Part shown: in pieces, positions 23,695-30,847 of the stretch
How positions within the stretch are numbered: the stretch's first letter is position 1
Layout of the letters: each line of letters opens with the position of its first letter
Made by a program: the position numbers and the translations under genes
Notes under the pieces: generated by a model
Told to the model about the DNA's origin: nothing
Seen by the model: the letters and a program-made list of their open reading frames with translations, nothing else
Database searches by the model: none
Source of the DNA: Lachnospiraceae bacterium UBA7179
GTDB taxonomy: Bacteria; Bacillota; Clostridia; Lachnospirales; Lachnospiraceae
Assembly: GCA_002491195.1 (NCBI GenBank)
Contig: DKVL01000092.1
Span: 1-30,847, forward strand
DNA length: 30,847 nucleotides
Reading direction: 5' to 3'

Positions 23695-24576
23695 TTATTC
23701 TTTGACTGCGCCGATCATCACACCCTTAGTAAAGTATTTCTGCAGGAAAGGATACACACACAGGATTGGGACGGTCGCCACTACGATCGTCGCATATTTG
23801 ATCGTCATGCCGACGGCCTCCTGGTCTGCCACACTGACACCGGCGGACATGGATCCCACATCGTTCTGAAGCAGGATCTCCCTCAAAATAACCTGAAGCG
23901 GATATTGTTCCCTGTCACGGATGATCGCTGACGCCCAGAACCATGCATTCCAGATTCCCACTCCATAGTACAGCACCATAACCGCAAGAATGGCCTTGGA
24001 CAGCGGCAGTACGATCTGTGCCAGGATCTTAAAGTGGCTGGCGCCGTCAATCTGTGCCGCCTCAATCAGGCTGTCCGGCAGGCTCTCGAAGGAGGTCCGC
24101 AGGATAATCATATTGTAAGTGCTGATCATGAACGGAATGATCAGCCCCCACAGCGTCTTTGTCAAATGCAGATCCCTCAGATTCAGATAAAAGGGAATCA
24201 TTCCGCCAGAGAAAAACATGGTAAACATGATCAGCATCATGATCGGCTTCTTGAACATGATATTTTTCCGGGATAAAAAATAAGCCCCCAGCGAAGTCAT
24301 AATGATATCCAGCAGCACACCCACAACTAAAATAAACAGCGTGTTGGCATATCCGCGCAGGATCATAGGATTTTTGAACACCTTCCTATAAGCATCTACA
24401 TTAAAGCCAAGAGACTTAAAGAGCAGTCCCGAATGCTGCATCAGCAGATTGCTGTCTGAAAAGGAGGCAACGATCACATACCAGACCGGATAAAAACAGA
24501 TCAGCATAAAAAAAGTCAGGATGATATAATTAAACACTGCGAAAACCTTTTCGCCATTGGAACGTTTTACTTTCAT
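23695..24576 (-). CDS. Sugar ABC importer 2, LplC/YtcP-type permease
   Basis: 293 residues with six membrane segments and the EAA coupling motif LIEAAQIDGASHFKILAQIV. The C-terminus KYFTKGVMIGAVKE matches the LplC group. Its start, behind GGGGTAAGG, lies 12 bases after the partner permease. It is similar in type to the importer 1 permease but clearly diverged, so the two importers probably take different substrates. Confidence 0.92.
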   Translation of the reverse strand: MKVKRSNGEKVFAVFNYIILTFFMLICFYPVWYVIVASFSDSNLLMQHSGLLFKSLGFNVDAYRKVFKNPMILRGYANTLFILVVGVLLDIIMTSLGAYFLSRKNIMFKKPIMMLIMFTMFFSGGMIPFYLNLRDLHLTKTLWGLIIPFMISTYNMIILRTSFESLPDSLIEAAQIDGASHFKILAQIVLPLSKAILAVMVLYYGVGIWNAWFWASAIIRDREQYPLQVILREILLQNDVGSMSAGVSVADQEAVGMTIKYATIVVATVPILCVYPFLQKYFTKGVMIGAVKE

Positions 24577-24588
24577 GGCCTTACCCCC

Positions 24589-25509
24589 TTACCACAGACT
24601 GGTATCGCTGAGCTTCTTGCTCAACCGATTCGTGAGAATTAACAAAATGCAGTTGATGACGGAGTTAAACAGACCAATCGCGGTCGAGTAGCTCCAGTCC
24701 TGCTCCAGCAGACCCACACGGTAAATATAGGAAGAAATGATATCCGCCGTCTCATAGGTTGACGCGTTGTAGAGCAGAATCGTCTTCTCGTAACCAAGGC
24801 TCATGAGGGAACCCATCTTCAAAATCAGCATCGTGATAATGGTGGGCGAAATCCCCGGCAGCGTGACATGGAGCAGTTGTTTCCATTTTCCGGCCCCGTC
24901 AATCGATGCCGCCTCATAGAGCTGTGCATCTACACCGGAGAGCGCGGAGAGATAGATGATGGAACCCCAGCCTACCTCCTGCCAGATTCCCGATACGACA
25001 TAAATCGTCCTGTACAGATTCGGATTCTGCAGCAGCGGAGACCGCTCTCCCCCAAACAGTACGATAATATCGTTGAACAGCCCATTGGACATACAGAAGT
25101 TTGTGATCATACCTGTCACTACGATCATCGAGATAAAATGGGGCAGATATGTGACAGTCTGTGTGATACTCTTAAACTTTTTGTTTCTTACCTCGTTCAG
25201 CAGCAGCGCCAGAATAATCGGCGCAGGAAACCCAAAGATCAGGTTGTACAGACTTAACAGCAGTGTATTGCGGATCAGACGCCAAAAATAAGGACCCTTA
25301 AAAAACCGCGCGAAATTGGCAAATCCAACCCAGGGACTCTTCGCCACGCCAAGTCCCGGTGAATAATCCTTAAACGCAATGATCGCGCCATACATTGGCT
25401 TGTAATGAAAAATAATATAAAAAATCAGTACGGGAAGCACCAGCAGATACAGTGCACGGTTCCGCTTGAAATCGTTTTTTGCCCTCTGAATAAAAGATTT
25501 TTTGTTCAT
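24589..25509 (-). CDS. Sugar ABC importer 2, LplB-type permease
   Basis: 306 residues, starting at an ATG behind AGGTGG. Membrane segments start with ALYLLVLPVLIFYIIFHYKP, and the EAA coupling motif is LYEAASIDGAGKWKQLLHVT. It follows the binding protein gene after a hairpin. It works with the LplC-type partner and an ATPase encoded elsewhere. Confidence 0.92.
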   Translation of the reverse strand: MNKKSFIQRAKNDFKRNRALYLLVLPVLIFYIIFHYKPMYGAIIAFKDYSPGLGVAKSPWVGFANFARFFKGPYFWRLIRNTLLLSLYNLIFGFPAPIILALLLNEVRNKKFKSITQTVTYLPHFISMIVVTGMITNFCMSNGLFNDIIVLFGGERSPLLQNPNLYRTIYVVSGIWQEVGWGSIIYLSALSGVDAQLYEAASIDGAGKWKQLLHVTLPGISPTIITMLILKMGSLMSLGYEKTILLYNASTYETADIISSYIYRVGLLEQDWSYSTAIGLFNSVINCILLILTNRLSKKLSDTSLW

Positions 25510-25552
25510 AAAGTCACCACCTTTGCTCTCAAAATACCCGTTTGTATGACAT

Positions 25553-25580
25553 GGGCGCTGTAAGAATCCTCACAGCGCCC
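25553..25580 (-). repeat. GC-rich stem-loop after binding protein 2
   Basis: GGGCGCTGT (25553-25561) pairs with ACAGCGCCC (25572-25580) across a 10-base loop, between the binding-protein stop and the permease start. No T-run follows on the minus strand, so it is more likely an mRNA stabiliser than a terminator. It is the counterpart of the hairpin after binding protein 1. Confidence 0.6.
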
Positions 25581-25602
25581 CATACCATACCGTTACCCAT
25601 AA

Positions 25603-27294
25603 CTAACGTGAATTGTAACGCTCCAATGCCGCGTTCTGGATTTCAAGCGCCCTCTCCAGACCAAGATCATTCATTGTCTTCACATAGTCATCAAATTTGT
25701 CCAGACTTTCATCACCGAAGATAAATTTCAGAGTCATCTCGTCGCGATAAGTATTGATCTCATTCATAATCGTCGAATACTCCTTACTCTCATCTGTAGT
25801 CGGTGTGATGGGAGGAACCTTGTACGCTGCGGCGTCTGTCTCTCCCCAGATCTGATTGCTCTCCTTCTGTGTCTCGATGGTGTAATACTGTTCAATATAC
25901 CGTACATCCTGCACAAAAGGCCCGTTATAATTGCCCCTGATATATGCAGACATAGACTGTGCCACACTCCATCCGTCCGGATTGTTCAGGATCATGTCCG
26001 TGTAGGTGGGATATCCGTCAATCATTTCATAGGACTCACCCTCGATACCAAAGTTGAACAGCATATGTCCCGCATCGCTGTACGCGTAATCCATAAGCCT
26101 GGCGGCAGTCTCAATATCCTTGCAGCTCGTCGTGATGGCAACACACGCCTGATTCGGATAACGGTTGTCGATCTGCCCCATCTTTGGCTTGTCCCCCTTA
26201 TTCAGCGTGGGATAAGGCGCAGCTACCAGCATATAATCAGGATTGGTCTGTACTGCTGCATTGATCCATGTACCCATGCGGCTTCCCGCCCATCCGATGG
26301 AGGCACCAGCCTCACCGCTGGTAATCTTTGCACTCACCTGGTCAAGGGCAAGCGTAGCCAGATCCTGATCGATCAGCTTCTCGCCATACCACTGGTGGAA
26401 CAGCTCAAGATACTGTCTATAGCCCTCCTCCGCAGGGCCATAGTGAACCTTCCCGTCACTGCCCAGATAAAAATCGCGGCAGGAGTCATAAGCATATGTA
26501 AAAGGATTCGCGGAGGTCAGGGCACCCATGGTGTACTCCCAGCACAGAGGTGCAGTCGCACCCTTTTCATCCCTGAAGGCAACCAGGACGTCATGCCACT
26601 CGTCAATCGTCGTGGGAACCTCCAGATTGAGTTCTTCCAGCCAGTCTTTGCGCAGCATAAGCCCAATCGTGTTACAAAGCTTGTCATCGCCGCGGATAAA
26701 GGGGAAGCAGTAGTAATGTCCTTCGTCCGTCTTAACCATTCTGTCTATATCAGGATTCTCATCCAGATACTTTCTGAGATTAGGGCAATAATCATTGATA
26801 ATGTCTGTCAGCTCGTAGATGTTTCCATCCGTGATCGCCTTCTCGGGGCCGCCGGGATAACTCATCCACGCATACTCCATCAGATCAGGCAGTTCGCCGT
26901 CGGCAAGAAGAAGGCTGAACTGCTCGCTTCCCTGATTTGCTGGCGGATGCTGAAACTCGATTGTGACTCCTGTCTCTTTCTGCCATTCCTTCCCAAAGGG
27001 TGTATCCCCAAGATTAGAAAAGTTGGCGGACACATTCTGATTCAGCTCACACCAGTAGGTCAGATTCGCACCTGTTTCCATAGGATATGTAAATTCCTGT
27101 GCATCCGTCCCCGAGGAGACATTCTCACCTGTATTATCTGTATCCTTGCCAGTGTTCTCCTGCACCGATGCAGCAGGCTGCGTCTGGTTGTTTTCCTGCT
27201 TGTTCTCATCATTCCCCGAACTGCCGCAGCCAGTAAATACGCCTGCCGCCATCACCGCAGAAAGCAGAATGGCTAATACCCTTTTCTTTCTCAT
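25603..27294 (-). CDS. Lipoprotein sugar-binding protein of ABC importer 2
   Basis: 563 residues from the ATG at 27294, which follows GGAGGAAG; the longer frame to 27444 runs through the terminator and is rejected. The signal peptide MRKKRVLAILLSAVMAAGV leads to the lipobox FTGC near residue 23, followed by an Asn/Thr/Gln-rich linker to about 70. The mature part is a family-1 solute-binding protein (YWCELNQNVSANFSNLGDTP, then PNQACVAITTSCKDIETAAR and GIEGESYEMIDGYPTY). It is the first gene of operon 2 and lies downstream of the membrane AraC sensor that probably controls it. Confidence 0.9.
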   Translation of the reverse strand: MRKKRVLAILLSAVMAAGVFTGCGSSGNDENKQENNQTQPAASVQENTGKDTDNTGENVSSGTDAQEFTYPMETGANLTYWCELNQNVSANFSNLGDTPFGKEWQKETGVTIEFQHPPANQGSEQFSLLLADGELPDLMEYAWMSYPGGPEKAITDGNIYELTDIINDYCPNLRKYLDENPDIDRMVKTDEGHYYCFPFIRGDDKLCNTIGLMLRKDWLEELNLEVPTTIDEWHDVLVAFRDEKGATAPLCWEYTMGALTSANPFTYAYDSCRDFYLGSDGKVHYGPAEEGYRQYLELFHQWYGEKLIDQDLATLALDQVSAKITSGEAGASIGWAGSRMGTWINAAVQTNPDYMLVAAPYPTLNKGDKPKMGQIDNRYPNQACVAITTSCKDIETAARLMDYAYSDAGHMLFNFGIEGESYEMIDGYPTYTDMILNNPDGWSVAQSMSAYIRGNYNGPFVQDVRYIEQYYTIETQKESNQIWGETDAAAYKVPPITPTTDESKEYSTIMNEINTYRDEMTLKFIFGDESLDKFDDYVKTMNDLGLERALEIQNAALERYNSR

Positions 27295-27401
27295 ATAAAC
27301 TTCCTCCACATTTTCTTTAATAAGTTTCATATGCACCTGTGTATCCGTGGCCACCGGATGTAAGAAAACCGTATCACCTTTTAAACCTTTTTGAAATAGA
27401 T

Positions 27402-27435
27402 AAAACCTTGATTCGATACACAAAATCAAGGTTTT
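27402..27435 (-). terminator. Likely terminator between the AraC sensor and operon 2
   Basis: AAAACCTTGATT (27402-27413) pairs with its inverse at 27424-27435 over a 10-base loop. On the minus strand the stem ends in TTTT followed by ATC. It lies about 45 bases after the sensor gene stop. The stem is modest in GC, so some read-through into the binding-protein gene is possible. Confidence 0.55.
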
Positions 27436-27481
27436 CCAATTCACATTTTTTATAAAAAGTCTTATTTTCCGCTATTTTCGT

Positions 27482-29812
27482 CTATTCTCTCTTTAATTGC
27501 CCCGGTGTCAGTCCTGTCTGCTCCTTGAACACCCGGATAAAACTCCTGCTGTCCCGGAACCCGGAGAGAACGGCTGTTTCGTTCACATTTTTTCCCTCCT
27601 GCAGCAGTTCGATCGCATGGTCGATCCGCACCTGTGTGATAAATTTCAGCAGGCCCTTGCCTGTCCGTTTCTTGTACACAGAAGAGATATATGCCGGCGT
27701 CTTATCAAAATACAGAGCAACCCGGGAAATATTCAGATCCGGATCCTGATAATTCTCAAGAACATATTTTTGAATCTTATCTGCCAGATTGGTATCGCCT
27801 CCATTTTTGATCTTTTCAACCTCCTGGCAAAGCGCACTGATCAGCTGTGTAAACTGTTGTTCGATCTCCTTCTGCGGCCTGCGGGCCAGATTTCCAAAAT
27901 CCTCAAAATTAGTCCAATACTGCTCAAAGAAATCACTGCAGCCTGTTTCATTTGCGCTTCTCATAAGCGTCCCCAGCAAATCATAGATCAGGCAGGGCAG
28001 CAGCTTTGCAGTGATGCGATTCTCCTGATAATTCGCGCGCAGGATCTCAGTGACGCAAAGTATGGCTGGTTCGGGCTGTCCGACAGAGATCGCATACTGA
28101 ATCCTGGTATCCGCCTCCGCGGGATAATAATATTTCCTGCTCCTGTCCTTGATATCATTGTAATTGATAAAGAACGTCTCGAGCAAAACAGCATATTCCT
28201 CGGTCTCCTTTGCCTCAAGATAAGAGAGATGTACATTTTCCAGTCCATTCTTTGCCGTACCTGCACACGTCTGTAAATAAAAATGAAAATCCCTCTTGAT
28301 CAGTTCATAGGATTTCACAAAAGCTCCCCACATTTTATCATAGTTGTCCGTGTTCATGGCATCCAGGCGAACCAGTGCGATCACACTGTTTCCCACCTCC
28401 AGCAGCTCCGCGGGAAATACGTTATTGAACATTTCTTCCACCACACTTTTGATGATCAGCAGCTTTAATTCCCGGGTCTGCTTCTCCCTCGCAGGATCCA
28501 CCGCCTCGGTTTGCTGCGTTTCCGGCCGTATCCCCACCGACAGGGAAACCACCCGCAATATGCCGTCCGTTATTCCGCTGCGGTTCAGAAGCTCCCTCTC
28601 GGAGGAATCCAATTCCTCGTAAGGCTGTGTGAGAAGTTTATACAGACAAAAATCGCGCAGGCGCCGCTGATTCTCATCCAGGGAGCGTCTTATATCCTCA
28701 TACTTTTTCAAGAAGTTCTTTGTCTGGTTTTCCAGCCACTGATACTCATTTTGATACTCCCGCCCATTGACGGTTTCCGGATCCTTATGCTCTCTTCGAA
28801 AGAGATCCATCAGCCCTTTGATGGGAACATAGTTCTTGCTGGCAAAATACCCTGCGAAGAAAAAACCGATGACGGAACACACCGCCAGACCGATCAGACA
28901 ATCATTTTCTATCTGTCTCGCGTCTTTTTCAATAATCTTTTTCGGTGTCAGCAGCACATAGAGCCAATCAGTGATGTATGACTTCATAGCAATGCCAATG
29001 TAATCCTGATCGTCCAGGCGGACAAAAAAGTTCCCGTCTGTGGGGATTTCCTCATATAACAGGTTTTCACCGCCGCCCACAAATGCAACGTCGTTCAACG
29101 ATTCATTTTTGCTGTTCAATATGGCAACCTGTATGTCCTCATCCCACCTTGCGGTCTGGATTCTGTCCTCAATCGATTGCGGCGTGATCTGTATGGCGAT
29201 GGTTGCGGAGGGCTCCCCTATATTCGTCTTGAGGCTGGTCATGGAGTACATGATCTCTCCTGTGCCCTCCTTGGAATACAGAACCTTGATGTCATGATAG
29301 TGCCTCTGGCACAAGTAATCTCTCAACTCTTCCAGCGAAATATTCAATTCCTGATAGTAGAGCGAGTGGTACATCTCCAGAGACATATTTCCGGCAGAAC
29401 TGATAACTGAATCCGTATTCTGAAAATAAATAAACAAACGCTTGTATTCTTCCGAAAAAAATCTCATACTCTGCAATTCATCGTAAAGCGCATACGCTGT
29501 ATATTGGCTGTCCGGCCGAAATTCTCCCCTGACATTCGACAGGGACTGCACCCTGGCATCCAGGGCCAGCAGATCCAGATTGCGGTCAATCCCCCTGATC
29601 TGATCATCGCACTCATTCTTCACAAGCTGTATCAGACTCCTATATAGGGTTTCTGCCTGTTCCCTGCTCGTATTCAGAACTCTCGTTGAGACTCCCATCT
29701 CCACGACCAGAGTGATCCCCAGAATAAGCAGATATGAGCCAAACAGTTTCGAAAAAATACTTCTATCCTTTAACTTTTTACCACACACCACAGATTTATG
29801 TCCCTTCTCCAT
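27482..29812 (-). CDS. Membrane-bound AraC-family regulator with extracellular sensor
   Basis: About 776 residues. A first membrane segment (near 20-42, SYLLILGITLVVEMGV) and a second (near 305-325, GLAVCSVIGFFFAGYFAS) enclose about 260 extracellular residues that look like a Cache-type sensor. A cytosolic linker region follows. The C-terminal about 100 residues are an AraC DNA-binding domain (LNISRVALYFDKTPAYISSV, then ETAVLSGFRDSRSFIRVFKE and GLTPGQLKRE). Such one-protein sensors sit beside Lpl-type importers in Firmicutes and bind sugars or binding-protein complexes outside the cell. The exact start is uncertain: the ATG at 29812 has only a weak ribosome site, and a GTG further in follows GAAGGG. 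It likely activates operon 2. Confidence 0.9.
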   Translation of the reverse strand: MEKGHKSVVCGKKLKDRSIFSKLFGSYLLILGITLVVEMGVSTRVLNTSREQAETLYRSLIQLVKNECDDQIRGIDRNLDLLALDARVQSLSNVRGEFRPDSQYTAYALYDELQSMRFFSEEYKRLFIYFQNTDSVISSAGNMSLEMYHSLYYQELNISLEELRDYLCQRHYHDIKVLYSKEGTGEIMYSMTSLKTNIGEPSATIAIQITPQSIEDRIQTARWDEDIQVAILNSKNESLNDVAFVGGGENLLYEEIPTDGNFFVRLDDQDYIGIAMKSYITDWLYVLLTPKKIIEKDARQIENDCLIGLAVCSVIGFFFAGYFASKNYVPIKGLMDLFRREHKDPETVNGREYQNEYQWLENQTKNFLKKYEDIRRSLDENQRRLRDFCLYKLLTQPYEELDSSERELLNRSGITDGILRVVSLSVGIRPETQQTEAVDPAREKQTRELKLLIIKSVVEEMFNNVFPAELLEVGNSVIALVRLDAMNTDNYDKMWGAFVKSYELIKRDFHFYLQTCAGTAKNGLENVHLSYLEAKETEEYAVLLETFFINYNDIKDRSRKYYYPAEADTRIQYAISVGQPEPAILCVTEILRANYQENRITAKLLPCLIYDLLGTLMRSANETGCSDFFEQYWTNFEDFGNLARRPQKEIEQQFTQLISALCQEVEKIKNGGDTNLADKIQKYVLENYQDPDLNISRVALYFDKTPAYISSVYKKRTGKGLLKFITQVRIDHAIELLQEGKNVNETAVLSGFRDSRSFIRVFKEQTGLTPGQLKRE

Positions 29813-30001
29813 CGTAATACACACTCAGAAGCTTCCAAATAAAAACTTCCCTCCTGTTTGCATATTACTTTATCATACCAGTCCCGCTTTTGCAACACGG
29901 ACTGTTCTGGGACATTTTTTCTTTGTTAATGAAACCACCGTCTGTTCCTATAAATACTGTCGATACTCCGCTTCTTCCGCCATCCCCTGTTTACACTGCT
30001 G

Positions 30002-30332
30002 TTATGCCTCGATCACGAACGACCCGGGCACAACCCTGCACTGCTTCCTGTAACAGGCGATCCCATATCTGTGAATCGTCCTCATACTTTCTGTCCCTGA
30101 TCTGCCGTAGCGTCTCCCTGCATGCGCCATCAAAAGCGCCGTCCTCCGCGTATTTTAATTCAATGACAATCCCGATACCCTTTGGTCTGATCTCTATGCT
30201 GATATCGCTGTAGCCCTCTCCCGACTCTGCGTTTGAGCGGACACTCCATCCGTCCATATACGCAAAATGGCAACTACGCCTGCGTTTTTTGACATATATC
30301 CTCAAAGAAATATCCTGCGCAAGTTGCATCAC
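30002..30332 (-). pseudogene. PD-(D/E)XK nuclease-like remnant (C-terminal domain)
   Basis: The core AYMDGWSVRSNAESGEGYSD followed by ISIEIRPKGIGIVIELKYAE contains the catalytic set Asp43, Glu58 and Lys60 (SD...ELK). It matches the C-terminal nuclease domain attached to AAA-ATPase-like proteins of the PDDEXK_9 type. The expected N-terminal ATPase part, some 350 residues or more, is missing, and the sequence before AYMDGW is not family-like. Near 30060 the frame breaks: one frame continues LLQEAVQGCARVV, while the shifted frame reads RYGIACYRKQCRVV and ends at the TAA at 30004-30002, which is the family's expected ending. It is therefore a decayed gene. Confidence 0.75.
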
Positions 30333-30377
30333 TTATTTTCCTACAATTCCTTACACTATCATCAGGTCTTGACAGAT

Positions 30378-30406
30378 TTGAAAAATGTCTTTTTTTGTTG
30401 TATGAT
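30378..30406 (+). promoter_or_regulatory. Promoter of the truncated LytTR regulator
   Basis: TTGAAA (30378-30383), a 17-base spacer and TATGAT (30401-30406) precede a GGGGTG ribosome site at 30428-30433 and the TTG start at 30443. A TTGACA at 30369 is too far from the -10 box to be its partner. Confidence 0.5.
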
Positions 30407-30442
30407 TATATTTGATTTTTATGGATTTGGGGTGAAACCAAT

Positions 30443-30847
30443 TTGAAGATTGCTTTAGTAGATGATAAACAGAACTATCTGGACGAAATGGCAGGGCTTG
30501 TCTGCGACTTTGGCACACAGCGTCACTGCCATATGGAAACTGTCCCATTCCTGAATGCGGAAGGCAGGAAAACCATTCAAGTATTCCTTGACGAGATTTT
30601 CTCCGTCATTACGGACGCACATTATCTTGACATTGTCCTTTCAAGCGGAGAAACCCTGCACTGCCGCATGACCATGCCGGAATTTGTAATGCTTACAGAC
30701 GGGGATTTCCGCTTCCTTGCCATCAATAAGGGTATCATGGTAAACGCCGACTGCATCCTTGAATTTACGGACAACTGCTGTGTGCTGGAAAACGGCGCAA
30801 AGCTGCCAATCCGTGTGCGGGACCGCCTGAAAATCGAACAGGCGGCG
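30443..30847 (+). CDS. LytTR response regulator with most of the receiver domain deleted; runs off the window
   Basis: 135 codons are visible from a TTG behind GGGGTG, with no stop before the edge. The start KIALVDDKQNYLDEMAGLV is a normal receiver beginning with the acidic pair Asp7/Asp8. After METVPFLNAEG, at about residue 40, the protein jumps directly to RKTIQVFLDEIFSVITDAHY, which begins a LytTR DNA-binding domain (about 41-135, with FRFLAINKGIMVNADCILEF). About 75 residues, including the phosphoacceptor Asp, the Thr and the Lys, are absent. The frame is kept, so a phosphorylation-independent DNA-binding protein could be made. The gene is divergent from the PD-(D/E)XK remnant. A kinase may lie beyond the edge. 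Confidence 0.75.
   Translation, partial: MKIALVDDKQNYLDEMAGLVCDFGTQRHCHMETVPFLNAEGRKTIQVFLDEIFSVITDAHYLDIVLSSGETLHCRMTMPEFVMLTDGDFRFLAINKGIMVNADCILEFTDNCCVLENGAKLPIRVRDRLKIEQAA

Noticed and set aside
22918..23931. 337-codon plus-strand frame
   Set aside because: Antisense to GH88 and the LplC-type permease; no ribosome site and no recognisable domain.
26065..27276. 403-codon plus-strand frame
   Set aside because: It lies entirely antisense to the binding-protein gene of importer 2, has no ribosome site, and its composition is that of a mirror reading of a real gene.
27295..27444. 50-codon upstream extension of binding protein 2
   Set aside because: It would run through the terminator hairpin at 27402-27435 and bury the signal peptide; the ATG at 27294 has a clear ribosome site.
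1..30847. CRISPR arrays, tRNA or rRNA genes, intact insertion sequences
   Set aside because: No regularly spaced repeats, no cloverleaf sequences and no transposase frames were recognised.

Overview
The window looks like chromosomal DNA of a gut-type Clostridia member, most likely Lachnospiraceae. The support is indirect: strong AGGAGG ribosome sites, tightly packed operons, several AgrC/AgrA-like GHKL kinase and LytTR regulator pairs, a BspA-type LRR lipoprotein, a FlxA-like protein, and LplB/LplC-type sugar importers that lack their own ATPase. No rRNA, tRNA, CRISPR array or intact transposase was seen. Two stretches (about 1-1500 and 10800-12650) are visibly more AT-rich than the rest.

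Left flank (1-1540): the first codons of an unknown minus-strand gene, a small ribbon-helix-helix protein, and a 258-residue protein made of two copies of an undescribed domain, closed by a strong terminator.

Signalling block (1639-10720, all minus strand). In transcription order: an ECF sigma factor, its probable membrane anti-sigma factor, and a lipoprotein paralogous to the anti-sigma ectodomain; then response regulator 2 and kinase 2; a FlxA-like protein; a 24-residue peptide ORF whose ribosome site overlaps the FlxA stop; then response regulator 1, kinase 1 and an LRR lipoprotein. A 34-bp element conserved at 27 positions lies upstream of both the RR2-HK2 operon and the FlxA-like gene, which suggests that one regulator controls both. 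This is the best candidate here for an undescribed system.

Decayed segment (10740-12650): a small uncharacterised gene inactivated by two stops and a 5-bp tandem duplication, a PEBP/YbhB protein, and a TetR gene that has lost its N-terminus exactly where the glycan locus begins.

Glycan locus (12654-29812): two Lpl-type importers (permease, permease, binding protein, GH30; and binding protein, permease, permease, GH88, DUF2264, then a broken alpha/alpha-barrel-like gene and a broken GH3). A divergent cytosolic AraC regulator and a large membrane-sensor AraC regulator flank the units. The enzymes point to a uronic-acid-containing polysaccharide, taken up as oligomers and cleaved in the cytosol; no ATPase is encoded, so a shared MsmX-type ATPase is presumed.

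Right flank (30002-30847): a frameshifted PD-(D/E)XK remnant and, divergently, a LytTR regulator whose receiver domain has lost its middle, including the phosphorylation site. Five decayed genes and this internally deleted regulator show that the region is being remodelled.
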